Part shown: positions 13,556 through 23,500 of the stretch, piece after piece
How the letters are laid out: each line of letters opens with the position of its first letter
How positions within the stretch are numbered: the first letter of the stretch is position 1
NCBI GenBank assembly: GCA_017552385.1
Contig: JAFZQB010000007.1
Location: forward strand, 1-64,000
Reading direction: 5' to 3'
From: Candidatus Saccharimonadota bacterium
GTDB lineage: Bacteria; Patescibacteriota; Saccharimonadia; Saccharimonadales; Saccharimonadaceae
Length of the DNA: 64,000 nucleotides
Program-made: the position numbers and the translations under genes
Notes under the pieces: model-generated
Databases searched by the model: none
What the model saw: only the letters and a program-made list of their open reading frames with translations
What the model was told of the DNA's origin: nothing

Positions 13556-15073
13556 CTATTTTGCTCTGGACTTCGAGATTATATATTTTACATATTTACA
13601 TGTTTCTGTTTTAAATACAAATAATAAAATGGTAAATGATGAGATTATAAGAATTGACTGGACAAATAGCGATAGCCATTTATTGTCTATATTCAACATT
13701 GTCGACAACAAACCGACGAATATGGTGACTAATGCTGCAGACATTAATTTCAGCATCTCTCTGATTGTTTTTTTATTTAATATCTTCGTATTAGCAACTC
13801 GCTTATAATTTATTATTAGAATTATACAAGCAAACGCAAGCGAGAAGCTCGTAGCGTATGCGATACCCTGAACTCCTAAGAAATGCGATAGCACTATGTT
13901 CAAAGCTACATTTAGAACAATGCCGACGATGTTGGCTTTCATCGGCGTCTTTGTGTCTTCTATTGCGTAAAAATATTTTGATATAATTTCCTTTATCAAT
14001 ATAGCCACTAATCCGATTGCGTACCCCGCTACACAACTATAAACTATTTCTGTAGATTGGCTAGTAAATTCTCCTCTTTCGAATACCACACTTATAAACT
14101 TATCCCCGACTATTATGTATAGTAACGTTATTAATAAAACTATCGGTATTGTAACCCCGAATATACGCCTCAAGTTGATTGCTGTTTTCCCGCCGTTGTT
14201 CGCGATTTTCTTTGCAAAATCAGGCAATAAGACTGTTCCTATAGATGTAATAATAATGCCGTTTACTAAATCTCCGCATATTATTTGGCTATAGTATAAT
14301 GAAGAAACGCTTCCTGGCTCTAGTGTTGAAGCTATTATTCTATCTAATAAATGGCTAATATCGACCAGACATACACCAACTATGATTGGTAGGACGGCTT
14401 TCTTAAATTTTTTGATATTGTTATTGTTAATTGGGCTTGATGGTACAAATTTCGTATTTCTAAAGAATAAAATTACCATCATGAGAGCAAATGCGAAGTA
14501 TCCAATAATATAACCTATTGGCAAAGAGTCTACTCCAAGTGTATCCTTGAATGTAAAAACCGATATTATAATGAATACACTTGAATAAAGGCCGTATAGT
14601 TTGTCTTGTAAAAACTTGTGTTTCGATTGTAGGAGGCCAGATGATATGCTTGCAACTGAAGCAAATATTATTAATGGCGATAGGAGTATTAGGTAGTATG
14701 TGAGCTTATTAATCTGGTCCAGGTTATATGAAGGTCCTAGTATCCTAGATAAAAATGGTGATAGCAATATATTTGCCAATGATAGTATTAAGCCTATTAT
14801 GCCCATTAATATAAACGACGAGCAAATAAATTTTTTTTCCTCTTCGGAATTTTTTATTTTTAAATATGTAGTTATTATTGCTGGCGGTATTGCTGCTAAA
14901 ATAACTTGTCCGAACATACTGACGTAGCCATCAGCAGTATAGTATACGTCAATGCCTGGCGATGTGCCAAATGCCCATGCTAATATAGACTGCTTTATAA
15001 AGCCTAGTAGTTTTATGGACAACACGATAACCATTAAAAGCATACTGCTTTTTATAATTCTATTTTTGCTCAT
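13556..15073 (-). CDS. MviN/MurJ-type polysaccharide or lipid flippase
   Basis: 505 residues with about 14 transmembrane helices and very little soluble sequence. The N terminus (SSMLLMVIVLSIKLLGFIKQ, AWAFGTSPGIDVYYTADGYV) and the central ISSGLLQSKHKF region match the MOP-superfamily MviN/MurJ/Wzx branch, which moves undecaprenyl-linked intermediates to the outer leaflet. In this operon it most likely flips exopolysaccharide repeat units, though lipid II cannot be excluded. Its start overlaps the polymerase stop by 4 nt, implying translational coupling. It is the last gene of the operon and markedly AT-rich. No clear terminator follows. Confidence 0.85.
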   Translation of the reverse strand: MSKNRIIKSSMLLMVIVLSIKLLGFIKQSILAWAFGTSPGIDVYYTADGYVSMFGQVILAAIPPAIITTYLKIKNSEEEKKFICSSFILMGIIGLILSLANILLSPFLSRILGPSYNLDQINKLTYYLILLSPLIIFASVASISSGLLQSKHKFLQDKLYGLYSSVFIIISVFTFKDTLGVDSLPIGYIIGYFAFALMMVILFFRNTKFVPSSPINNNNIKKFKKAVLPIIVGVCLVDISHLLDRIIASTLEPGSVSSLYYSQIICGDLVNGIIITSIGTVLLPDFAKKIANNGGKTAINLRRIFGVTIPIVLLITLLYIIVGDKFISVVFERGEFTSQSTEIVYSCVAGYAIGLVAILIKEIISKYFYAIEDTKTPMKANIVGIVLNVALNIVLSHFLGVQGIAYATSFSLAFACIILIINYKRVANTKILNKKTIREMLKLMSAALVTIFVGLLSTMLNIDNKWLSLFVQSILIISSFTILLFVFKTETCKYVKYIISKSRAK

Positions 15074-16239
15074 CTGCTTTTTCTTTTTTTGTTTCTAATA
15101 TTATACACTAGTCCTAATAGTATAAAAAACCCGTCAAACGTTAAATACGTTCCGGAGAAGAATAGTACTATGAACCCGTAGCATATGAATATTAGTAACA
15201 ACGTTCGTTCGTTTGTTTTACCCTGTATATAAGCACGTATAATTATGGATAGTACGTATATTGATAGCACACTACCTATTATTATCCCCCAATGAAGAAA
15301 CATATCCAAAAAGAAATTATGAGGGTATTCTTCCATATATTTGAACTGCCCGGCTATTCCGAGCCCCGTCCCAGCGTGCTCATTGATTAATTGCCAACAG
15401 TTTTCAGCAATCATACTTCTGCCAGAATCGTGGCTCGCGTCCTGTAGCAGGAGATTTATGGTTCTGCTATTCATGGAGGTCTTGCTGACCAATGATTCTA
15501 TAGTACCAAGAATTTTGTCTATGTTGAAAGATGCAATAGCTATAAGTGTGGAGAGTGCTACTTTTGGAAATATTCGCTTGTTCCCAAGCAATATATATAG
15601 CATTAAAAAGATTGCATAGCATAATACTGGCCCTCTCGATCCGTATATCAAAATTAGCCCTATTTCTAGGAGAACCAAGCAAATATACTTTATCTGTTTT
15701 TTCTTAAAGAAGTTAACAGTATCAAAATATAAAGCTATGGACAGTATGTACGAAAAATGCATGTTATATGCGTTTATATTTCTATCGACGAATATAATAA
15801 ATATCGATATTAATGCGATTAAATATGAATGGTTTGAAAACTCGTCATATAAAATGTTTAGATTTTTAATATTATAAGTGATATATAGTAGCGTCAGTCC
15901 GTATAGAGTCTGAGGCATATAAAAGATGAATTTTTCTAGTGGCAAGCCGGTGCAATAACTGATAATATATAGAGTAATTGCTACAATATATGCGAGTGTT
16001 ATGGGTTTATTTAATCTAATTTCTCTCGTTGCTAGCAGTTCCACTATTTGCAACGCCAAATATGGAAAAGCTAATATAGCTGCGATTATTGTCCCATATG
16101 GTGTCGCAACTAGGAGCCTTTTGATAATCGTAAATAATAGTTGTGATACGAAAGACCAGAATAGTACTTTTGCACAAAGCCTTTGCGTCTTTTCGCTTAT
16201 GACCTTATCGCTACGCTGTCGAAGTAGATATTCAGGCAT
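15070..16239 (-). CDS. Wzy / O-antigen ligase-like polysaccharide polymerase
   Basis: 389 residues with about ten transmembrane helices. Two hallmark blocks are present: a GSRGPVLCYAIFLMLYILLG segment after a helix, and the large outer loop followed by YPHNFFLDMFLHWGIIIGSV, which matches the H-N-x3-L motif of the Wzy_C/WaaL family. It probably polymerises lipid-linked repeat units outside the membrane. The start is set at ATG 16239, which overlaps the upstream gene by 8 nt; a longer version would overlap by 59 nt. AT-rich like its neighbours. Confidence 0.8.
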   Translation of the reverse strand: MPEYLLRQRSDKVISEKTQRLCAKVLFWSFVSQLLFTIIKRLLVATPYGTIIAAILAFPYLALQIVELLATREIRLNKPITLAYIVAITLYIISYCTGLPLEKFIFYMPQTLYGLTLLYITYNIKNLNILYDEFSNHSYLIALISIFIIFVDRNINAYNMHFSYILSIALYFDTVNFFKKKQIKYICLVLLEIGLILIYGSRGPVLCYAIFLMLYILLGNKRIFPKVALSTLIAIASFNIDKILGTIESLVSKTSMNSRTINLLLQDASHDSGRSMIAENCWQLINEHAGTGLGIAGQFKYMEEYPHNFFLDMFLHWGIIIGSVLSIYVLSIIIRAYIQGKTNERTLLLIFICYGFIVLFFSGTYLTFDGFFILLGLVYNIRNKKRKSR

Positions 16240-17335
16240 TTCTGTATTTTTCCAGCTTACTTCTAAAGTTTCTTTGCATAAGCCCAACAAATCTTGACAG
16301 ATAAAAGCTTAAAGTAATCATGCGCATTTTAATTAGCAAACATATTATTTTCTCTGGTACTATCATCGCTTTTTTCTTACTTTGCTGAATTGCATTTTTA
16401 TATATTTTATCATGGACTATAGACTTATATAATTCTTTCTGCTCGTTTATTGTATACCTTGTGTTTCTATACGAAGTTTGCATCGCAGTATAAACTCCAA
16501 GATATGCTATTTTTTCCTTCATGTATTTTTCTCTATTCGGGAGACCCCACTTATTTGAATAATAACGTAGCTTTTCGATGCTTTTGATCCTACTCTTAAT
16601 TCTGCTTTTTAAATCTACACCGTTTGACGACAATCCACTTGAGCTTTTTACATAATTATATAAAGGTTCTGGAATATATGTAAAGCAATCAGCTTTGTCA
16701 AATAATTCCAAAGAAAACGCTTCGTCCTCGCTTATAATCATATTTTCGTCAAAGCATATGTTATTTTCTTTTAATAATTGTTTACTAATTAATGTAGCGA
16801 ATGCATTAACGAGTCTGCATCTTCCATAAAATTGCGGATATATCTCTTCGTAAAATTCTTTTTTTGTTATTGTTGTTTTTCTATTCCAGATTGGCTTTCT
16901 AGCAATTTTTTTTTCATTATATACATCATATCTTGAGCACTTAACTATATCTGCGTGCGATTCGATTGCTCCTTTAACTAGTGTTTCTATCATTTGTGGC
17001 TCTGCGTAATCATCTGCGTCTACGAAAGTAATATAGTCACCTTCTGATCTTTTTATTCCTTTATTTCTTGCCGACGATACTCCGGCATTCTTTTGGACAA
17101 CTATATGCACTTTCTTTTTTGTTGTTGTCTTGAAATGTTTAAGTATCTCAAATGAATTATCTTCTGAGCCATCGTCTACGCATATAATCTCTATATTGTC
17201 ATAAGACTGTTCGTCAATCGACTTTAAGCATCGAGAAATCACTTTACTTGAGTTGTATACTGGGACAACAACAGAGACTAGTGGCTTCTCATTACCGCTT
17301 TGTGCTGCCGCCTTGTTGTATTTATCAGTCTTCAT
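16232..17335 (-). CDS. Glycosyltransferase family 2
   Basis: 367 residues. A GT-A fold is clear: VSVVVPVYNSSKVISRCLKS (~20), IICVDDGSEDNS (~50), AGVSSARNKGIKRSEGDYIT (~85) and the FVDADDYAEP metal-binding DxD. The EDEAF segment (~205) could supply the catalytic base. The C-terminal ~130 residues are helical and basic and probably bind membrane or acceptor. It likely adds one sugar of the exopolysaccharide repeat unit at the inner membrane face. Three bases separate it from the upstream GT2 gene. AT-rich. Confidence 0.9.
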   Translation of the reverse strand: MKTDKYNKAAAQSGNEKPLVSVVVPVYNSSKVISRCLKSIDEQSYDNIEIICVDDGSEDNSFEILKHFKTTTKKKVHIVVQKNAGVSSARNKGIKRSEGDYITFVDADDYAEPQMIETLVKGAIESHADIVKCSRYDVYNEKKIARKPIWNRKTTITKKEFYEEIYPQFYGRCRLVNAFATLISKQLLKENNICFDENMIISEDEAFSLELFDKADCFTYIPEPLYNYVKSSSGLSSNGVDLKSRIKSRIKSIEKLRYYSNKWGLPNREKYMKEKIAYLGVYTAMQTSYRNTRYTINEQKELYKSIVHDKIYKNAIQQSKKKAMIVPEKIICLLIKMRMITLSFYLSRFVGLMQRNFRSKLEKYRNA

Positions 17336-17338
17336 TGT

Positions 17339-18298
17339 TTAGAGTATTATTTTGGTTAGCATTTTTGATATTGTATAGTTTGCCGGAAGCACATGTACTA
17401 TCCCGACATATTCGATTGTCGAAAAGTCTTCTTTTAGTAGGCTCAAGTATTTATTCTTCTTGTATTCAAGATCGATTAATTCTGCTTTATACTGTTTAAA
17501 TAATGCTTTATTATTTGTTTTCGCTGCTATCGCCAGACCTTGAAGTAGCGAATAAATTATTCTGTACACAAAATATCCTTCAAAGTAGTCGTACTTGTTC
17601 GTTTTCTTTAGCTCATCTAATTGTTCCCTCGCGCTTTCTATTGATAATTGGAAGTTCTTAATTTTATAGTCTGTGGACATTGAGCTATGCCCCACGCGAT
17701 AATTATAGAGTTTCTTATTCGTGCTTACTATACCATTCGCTTGAACCATTAATAATACGTACATGCCATCGCCGTTTTGTTCATAGAACTTAAAGTTGCA
17801 TTTGTCTATTAGCCTTTTTGATACAATTTTATTCCATGGTTGAGTGTTTTTATTCAGAAAAAATGGATCCACCCTTCCTTTATATTCTTTGAACCATGCT
17901 TTTTTTCTAGTTTTTTGATTATGCGGCGTAAGGTCAACGTTGCAAAAGGCAATATCGGAGCCATTCTTGATTGCTATATTATATAATGTCTCATACATTT
18001 TTGGTTCTACGAAATCATCTGCATCGACAAATCCGATATATTGTCCACTTGATGCCTTTATGCCTGCGTTTCTTGCTCCTCCTAAGCCCTTGTTCTCTTG
18101 GTTTATCACCTTTATATTATTGTATTTATTCTTATACTCTTCCAATATCCGCCCAGAGTTATCGGTTGACCCGTCGTTTACACAGACTATTTCTAATTCT
18201 TTCAAGGATTGAGAAACTAGCGAATCCAAGCATTCCTTTATATATTTTTCTGCGTTGTATATCGGTACGCAAACTGTGACTTTAGCTTTGCGACCCAT
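17339..18298 (-). CDS. Glycosyltransferase family 2
   Basis: 319 residues. Motifs are VTVCVPIYNAEKYIKECLDS, IVCVNDGSTDNSGRI, KGLGGARNAGIKASSGQYI and FVDADDFVEP. The C-terminal half is helical with many aromatic residues. It is a GT-A family 2 enzyme of the same kind as its two neighbours but diverged from both in the C-terminal half, so each probably makes a different linkage. The start overlaps the upstream stop by 1 nt (TAATG). AT-rich. Confidence 0.9.
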   Translation of the reverse strand: MGRKAKVTVCVPIYNAEKYIKECLDSLVSQSLKELEIVCVNDGSTDNSGRILEEYKNKYNNIKVINQENKGLGGARNAGIKASSGQYIGFVDADDFVEPKMYETLYNIAIKNGSDIAFCNVDLTPHNQKTRKKAWFKEYKGRVDPFFLNKNTQPWNKIVSKRLIDKCNFKFYEQNGDGMYVLLMVQANGIVSTNKKLYNYRVGHSSMSTDYKIKNFQLSIESAREQLDELKKTNKYDYFEGYFVYRIIYSLLQGLAIAAKTNNKALFKQYKAELIDLEYKKNKYLSLLKEDFSTIEYVGIVHVLPANYTISKMLTKIIL

Positions 18299-19053
18299 TA
18301 AACTCTCCTTTTAATTGCATTAATACAATATAGAGTGAAATAGTAGAAACTTCTTATTATTCCAAATTTTTCTACATTTCTATAAAGGTTCCACGTTCTT
18401 TTCAATGCTTGTATTTTATTGCTTGAAAGACTATGTTCCGGTCTTCTATATATAGATAGCACATAATCTAGACCATATGCTTTGCCTACCACTTTCAGTA
18501 TTTTCCACCATGTTGCGGTATCTTGGCCGCGACGAACGTTTGGCATATATACTTGTTCTTTATTAAGTTTAGACATATCCAGCATTACTGTACTTGTCCA
18601 GATTGTCGTGTTCTTTAGGGCTTGTTTGTAAGTGATTGTTTCTGGCACATTTACTACTTTCCCGTTTGGGTTGCCATTCGCGTTGGCGAATTCATAGCTA
18701 GTGAATGAAAAGGCACAATCGTTTTTCTGCATGAAGTCTAACTGTTTTTTAAGTTTATCTTTGCTCCATAAATCATCTGCATCTATAAAACAAATATAGC
18801 GGCCTTGTGCTCGCTTAATGCCAGTATTTCTCGCAACGGCAGCGCCTGAATTCTCTTTGAGCTTAATGAGTTTTATACGTTTATCGTCGATACTTTCGAT
18901 GGTTTTAACACTGCTATCCGTTGATTTGTCGTCCACTAGGAGTAATTCAAAGTCTTGGAATGTTTGAGAGAGAATGCTTCTAATAGTCTCATCAATAAAC
19001 TCTTCGGCATTATGTACCGGAACAACGACTGAAATGATTGGTTTTTTACTCAT
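18298..19053 (-). CDS. Glycosyltransferase family 2
   Basis: 251 residues, the shortest of the three. Motifs are ISVVVPVHNAEEFIDETIRS, LLLVDDKSTDSSV, NSGAAVARNTGIKRAQGRYI and FIDADDLWSKDKL. GQDTATWWKIL (~180) matches the downstream acceptor-site motif common in family 2 enzymes that act on UDP-sugars. It is probably the first elongating transferase after the priming enzyme, being next to it in the operon; that order is inference. Sixteen bases separate it from the priming gene. Confidence 0.9.
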   Translation of the reverse strand: MSKKPIISVVVPVHNAEEFIDETIRSILSQTFQDFELLLVDDKSTDSSVKTIESIDDKRIKLIKLKENSGAAVARNTGIKRAQGRYICFIDADDLWSKDKLKKQLDFMQKNDCAFSFTSYEFANANGNPNGKVVNVPETITYKQALKNTTIWTSTVMLDMSKLNKEQVYMPNVRRGQDTATWWKILKVVGKAYGLDYVLSIYRRPEHSLSSNKIQALKRTWNLYRNVEKFGIIRSFYYFTLYCINAIKRRV

Positions 19054-19069
19054 TACGACGACTCCTTAT

Positions 19070-20215
19070 TCAATGTTTTTGACGTTTAAGGGCGCCGATC
19101 TCCGCATGGATTGTACTCTTGCCCGCATTAACGCCTTTCTTGGATAGAATGGTTCTTATTGTCCACAAAACAATAAGAATATCTTGGGCGAGCGAATAAT
19201 TCTTGATGTAGATTAAGTCGTATTCGATTTTTTTAAAGATAGTTAGGTCGTTACGACCCATGGCTTGGGCTAAGCCAGTGAGACCGGGTCTAACCATATA
19301 TCTTTGTCGTTGAATCTTGTCCATATTATCATAGTAGTCTGGAATCCATGGGCGTGGCCCGATAAAACTCATTTTACCAGAAGCAATCGCAAATAGCTGA
19401 GGGAGCTCATCGAGAGAAGTTCTTCTGAGGAACTCCCCGACTCTCGTACATTGGTCGTCCGTATTATAATTGTGGACATCATTGTCTGCAACCATTGTGC
19501 GAAACTTATAAAGTAAGAAGTTATCGCCATTTTTCCCCGTTCTTTCTTGCTTAAAGAAAACAGGACCTTCGCTGTCCAGTTTAATGATGATAGCTATAAT
19601 AATCATAATTGGTGACGCGATGATTAACCCAGACAAGGACACGGCTCTATCAAATATATATTTAATCACGGCAAAAATTTTGACGCGGATTTGTTTAGCT
19701 GGTGTCCTATTCTTTTGCTCGCCCTTAATATTAAAATAAGACTTTATATACTGCTCATCTTTAAGCCTACGGCTACGACTATAATCGACTCCGTTCACGA
19801 CTCTGCGCCAGGTCCTATAGAAATGTCTAGTTGCCCCTATCGTCAATGTCATGACTGCACATTGGATAAAAAAGAATTTGTTCGGAATCTTAGCGCCAAC
19901 AAAACCTTGTAGCGTAAATGTAATATAGCTAGTGATGATATTTGCGATAAGAATATTAATGAATTCTGGAGCTGACGCATGTTCCCACATTGTTGTATGC
20001 AATCCGATTATTCCATAGGTGATTAAGGTCAGTATAACAATAATTGGGGATATCTTGATAATGTCTTTAGCAATCTCGACTAGAGCGCTTCCCCTACTAT
20101 ATGCAATCCATAAAGTAGCGAGCATTGCTATAGCGATGGAGACGATGTCGAGAACAATAAAGATAGCTAGCTTAGTTGATTTTTTTTCGAAAATGTCATG
20201 AATTTTCTTCATCAT
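19070..20215 (-). CDS. Priming undecaprenyl-phosphate sugar-1-phosphate transferase
   Basis: 381 residues. Four N-terminal transmembrane helices are followed by a catalytic bacterial sugar transferase domain (~185-370). Key blocks are FDRAVSLSGLIIASPIMIII (the membrane-dipping helix), GPVFFKQERTGKNG, YKFRTM, RRTSLDELPQLF, FIGPRP, VRPGLTGLAQ and EYDLIYIKNYSLAQDI. It starts repeat-unit synthesis by moving a sugar phosphate onto undecaprenyl phosphate. It lacks a full CoA-binding-like domain between TM4 and the catalytic part. ATG 20215 follows GGGAGGG by 9 nt; the leader has two mutually exclusive hairpins next to that site. First gene of the operon. Confidence 0.92.
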   Translation of the reverse strand: MMKKIHDIFEKKSTKLAIFIVLDIVSIAIAMLATLWIAYSRGSALVEIAKDIIKISPIIVILTLITYGIIGLHTTMWEHASAPEFINILIANIITSYITFTLQGFVGAKIPNKFFFIQCAVMTLTIGATRHFYRTWRRVVNGVDYSRSRRLKDEQYIKSYFNIKGEQKNRTPAKQIRVKIFAVIKYIFDRAVSLSGLIIASPIMIIIAIIIKLDSEGPVFFKQERTGKNGDNFLLYKFRTMVADNDVHNYNTDDQCTRVGEFLRRTSLDELPQLFAIASGKMSFIGPRPWIPDYYDNMDKIQRQRYMVRPGLTGLAQAMGRNDLTIFKKIEYDLIYIKNYSLAQDILIVLWTIRTILSKKGVNAGKSTIHAEIGALKRQKH

Positions 20216-20225
20216 AGGCTAAAAT

Positions 20226-20262
20226 CCCTCCCGGGTAACAGAAAATACCCGCTTTGAAGCGG
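20226..20262 (-). promoter_or_regulatory. Alternative hairpins beside the exopolysaccharide operon ribosome site
   Basis: CCGCTT/AAGCGG (20249-20254, 20257-20262) and GGGTA/TACCC (20233-20237, 20246-20250) share two bases, so only one can form. The second abuts the GGGAGGG ribosome site (20226-20232). Confidence 0.4.
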
Positions 20263-20310
20263 ATTTGGAGGTTAACAAAAGTAGCCCAGCTCCATCACTC
20301 ATGTCGACTT

Positions 20311-20339
20311 AGTTTACCATGAATCATAAAAAAATTCAA
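20311..20339 (-). promoter_or_regulatory. Promoter of the exopolysaccharide operon
   Basis: TTGAAT (20334-20339), 17 bp, TAAACT (20311-20316), giving a leader of about 90 nt. Confidence 0.5.
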
Positions 20340-20433
20340 GCATGTGCGGGTAGTTTTGGTATTACATTATTTGACGAAAAACAGGTGAAAAAACATTTCC
20401 ACATGCCATGCGCAAAATGGTTAAATTTATATA

Positions 20434-20463
20434 TTGCATTAATGCTTTTCGTGGTGCTATAAT
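20434..20463 (+). promoter_or_regulatory. Promoter of the giant surface protein gene
   Basis: TTGCAT (20434-20439), 18 bp, TATAAT (20458-20463) with TGC extension, about 50 nt before the ATG. The rest of the 300-bp gap to the divergent operon shows no other gene. Confidence 0.6.
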
Positions 20464-20512
20464 CGTTATGTATATTAATTTATTTAATTACGTGTAGAGA
20501 GTGTAGTTTAGG

Positions 20513-23500
20513 ATGTATTTTCGTGATACATGCGTGACGGATAGATGTTTATACCGTCAAAGTGGAGGTTTAGTCGCTAGATTTTTGTTTGGCCTGCTGC
20601 TTGTCGCAGGTCTTTCTCTTATCTCTAGCAATAACACTGCTTATGCTACCGCTACACAGAGCACCTTAACACTTACCGTACCAATACACGTATTAAATGT
20701 AAGTCTTACGCCCGGACATTTTGAGGAGTCCGACAGTGCGTCAATTGGCGTTCGCACTGACAACTTCACTGGGTATTCCCTATCGATTGCTTCGGCGACT
20801 TCGACTAGCTTGGTAAATACTAATAATGACGAGATTATCTCGATTGATAGTGCTCTTTCTGAGGCCAACTTTATATCAGGCAACTATGGCGGCAAGTTTG
20901 GTTACAAGCCTAATCAATATATTACTACGTCAAACAATATTAATACGGTCGTTCCTAACACTAACTATCTGCCAATTCCATCTACGACTGGCGATGTTAT
21001 AGATATTACAAGTGCTGCTAACACGACTGACAATACATATAGTCTTTCCTTCGGTGTAAAGGCTAGCTCAGATCAACCGGCGGGAAATTATACATACCAT
21101 TATATTATTTCTGCCGTCGGCAACGAGAGCGTATACACTGTAACCTACGATGCCAACGCTGGTAGCGATACGGTTAGCAACATGCCATCTCCAAACCCGC
21201 AGCCACTTAGAGTGGCCGCTGGCACAGCTGCAGCTTCAAGCTATGATGATCTCAATAGCAACGTACCGACTCGCGTTGGCTACACATTCGCGGGATGGTG
21301 CAGTGAGCAGGCGACTCTTGATTCAACGACCGGTAATCAGGTGTGTGGTGGCACAACTTATGCCGCCGGCGATCCTTTTGGCGTTGACCAGACAGCCGAA
21401 GGCACTACACTTTATGCAATTTGGGAAAGAGCACAATACACTATCCACTTCGACTCGCGCGGTGGCAGCACGGTGGCTGACATCACAAGGACACATGGCG
21501 AAGAAATCGGCACATTGCCACGCCCAACTAAATCCGAGATGTTAATTGAAGGCTGGTATCCAAATACTCAATTCAATGCTAACGAGAAGATTGAGCCAAC
21601 TGATGTAGTTGAAGGCCCGGCAACTTATTACGCTAACTGGGTGCCGACTACGTTCCCTATCGTCTGGAGCCAGACGGGAGCCTGTGAATTCCACGGCGCA
21701 ACGAATGGTAATATCACTGGCACCGAGTGCGAGGATTATCATACTGTAAAGTTTATTGACACCGGCGTGGCTCTATACAGTAACGCGAATTATCAGAAGG
21801 ATTACGAAATCCATTTTAAGATAGACCACTATAGTCCGACTGAGCAAGCGAACTATTTCGGGTCCGAGGATAACGACCAACAGACCTTCGTAAGCGACAA
21901 GCTTGGCTCTAGCGCTGGCGACAAAAAGGCGCCTGGTATAATCGTAAGACGTAGCAGTACTAATATTCAATTCAATTCAAAATTAGGTAGTACACAAAAA
22001 ACCCAAACGGTGGCAGCTAGCGAAGTGCAAGAAGTGTCAGTTTATAGGATAAATGATGTGATTTATTACAGCGTCAATCGTGGTCCACTCACTCAACTTC
22101 AAAATGTAGCCGGGTTTAACCAGCAGTTTGGACTTACGACTTGGTTCGGAGCTTACCCGAGAGATGATTGTACTGGTGATGTTACTCCATGTACTAACGC
22201 CAAGCGCATTCCTGAAGCAACGCTTAGTGATATGTATATTAGGCTTGGAGATTTCGTAGAGTCCGATCTACATACGATAACATTTGATGGCAATGGCGGC
22301 ACGCCGGCCACCACGAAGCTACTAATAATTGAAGGAAATGAACTCGGAACTTTGCCTACGGCAACTATATCTGGTGGTCTAGTGTTCGATGCTTGGTATA
22401 CCGCACAAGATGGTGGCGAAATCGTCACTTCTTCGAGAAAGCCAAGCGCCAACGAGACCTACTGGGCACATTGGAAGCAGCCAGTAACACAGGCGCAATT
22501 TGCGAACACAAATATGGTAGTAGACATCAATGGCACGACTGATACTATCGTAGTTACTAACGCCGCGGAAATCGAACCATACACCTTTAGCTCGAACAAT
22601 AGCTCCATTGCTACGGTGGACCCAGTGACTGGCGAAATCACCGGTGTGTCAGTTGGCACAACCACTATCACTGTAACCGGCACAAAGTCCGGTACTACCC
22701 AGACTATTAATGTTAGAGTGGTCGAGAGTTTGATAAAGATTTCGTTTGACTCTGCGCTAGGTTCAGCGGTTGCAGACATAACAATAGAAGCGGGCAACAC
22801 GATTGATCCTTTGCCGGTTTCCGTAAGGCATGGCTATACCTTCGAGGGTTGGTACACTGGTGAGAATGGCACCGGAACTGAACTAACTACAAGCCTGCCA
22901 ATTAATCAAGCAACTACCTTCATCGCAAACTGGCAAGACATAGGTTATGTATGTAAAATTGCTACGGAACTGCACACTGAACAATGCAAGAGAACCAGCA
23001 GTGGCTCCTCCCAAGGTTGTCGTACTACTGTTGCCAATGTCTATCCAAATGGACTCTATGCCTATGATGAGGTTATTACTTATGGTACTATACCGAACTC
23101 CACTACTCTGTCACCTGGCTTTGCCTATACTTGCGACGTAAATGGAGATGGTGATTTCGACGAAGATGATGAACGATTCTATTATATCGGCACCAATAAC
23201 GGCAATGCGGCATTAATCTACTATAGAAGTATTGAGGAATCAAATATAAACTATGCACCTGCTTTGGAAAAATTACCGGATAATACTACTTGGCAAAATA
23301 ACGACTTGGTCGCGCAAGCTGGCGGTAAGGTTGCTAGGGTAATGACGGAGGATGAAGTGAAAGCCGTCTGCGATGTTACCTCAACTAATCTTAGCGCTAA
23401 AGCTAGAGACTGCGTCTACTTGATGGAAAAAACTAACTTTGCTAATCCTTCTAATACTGGTTATTATGACAGTTACTGGCTATTAAAGAAAGGCGATGGC

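Noticed and set aside
20469-20498. Nine-codon leaderless frame before the giant surface protein
   Set aside because: The ATG is only 4 nt from the -10, so it would probably lie upstream of or at the very edge of the transcript start, and the peptide is too short to judge.
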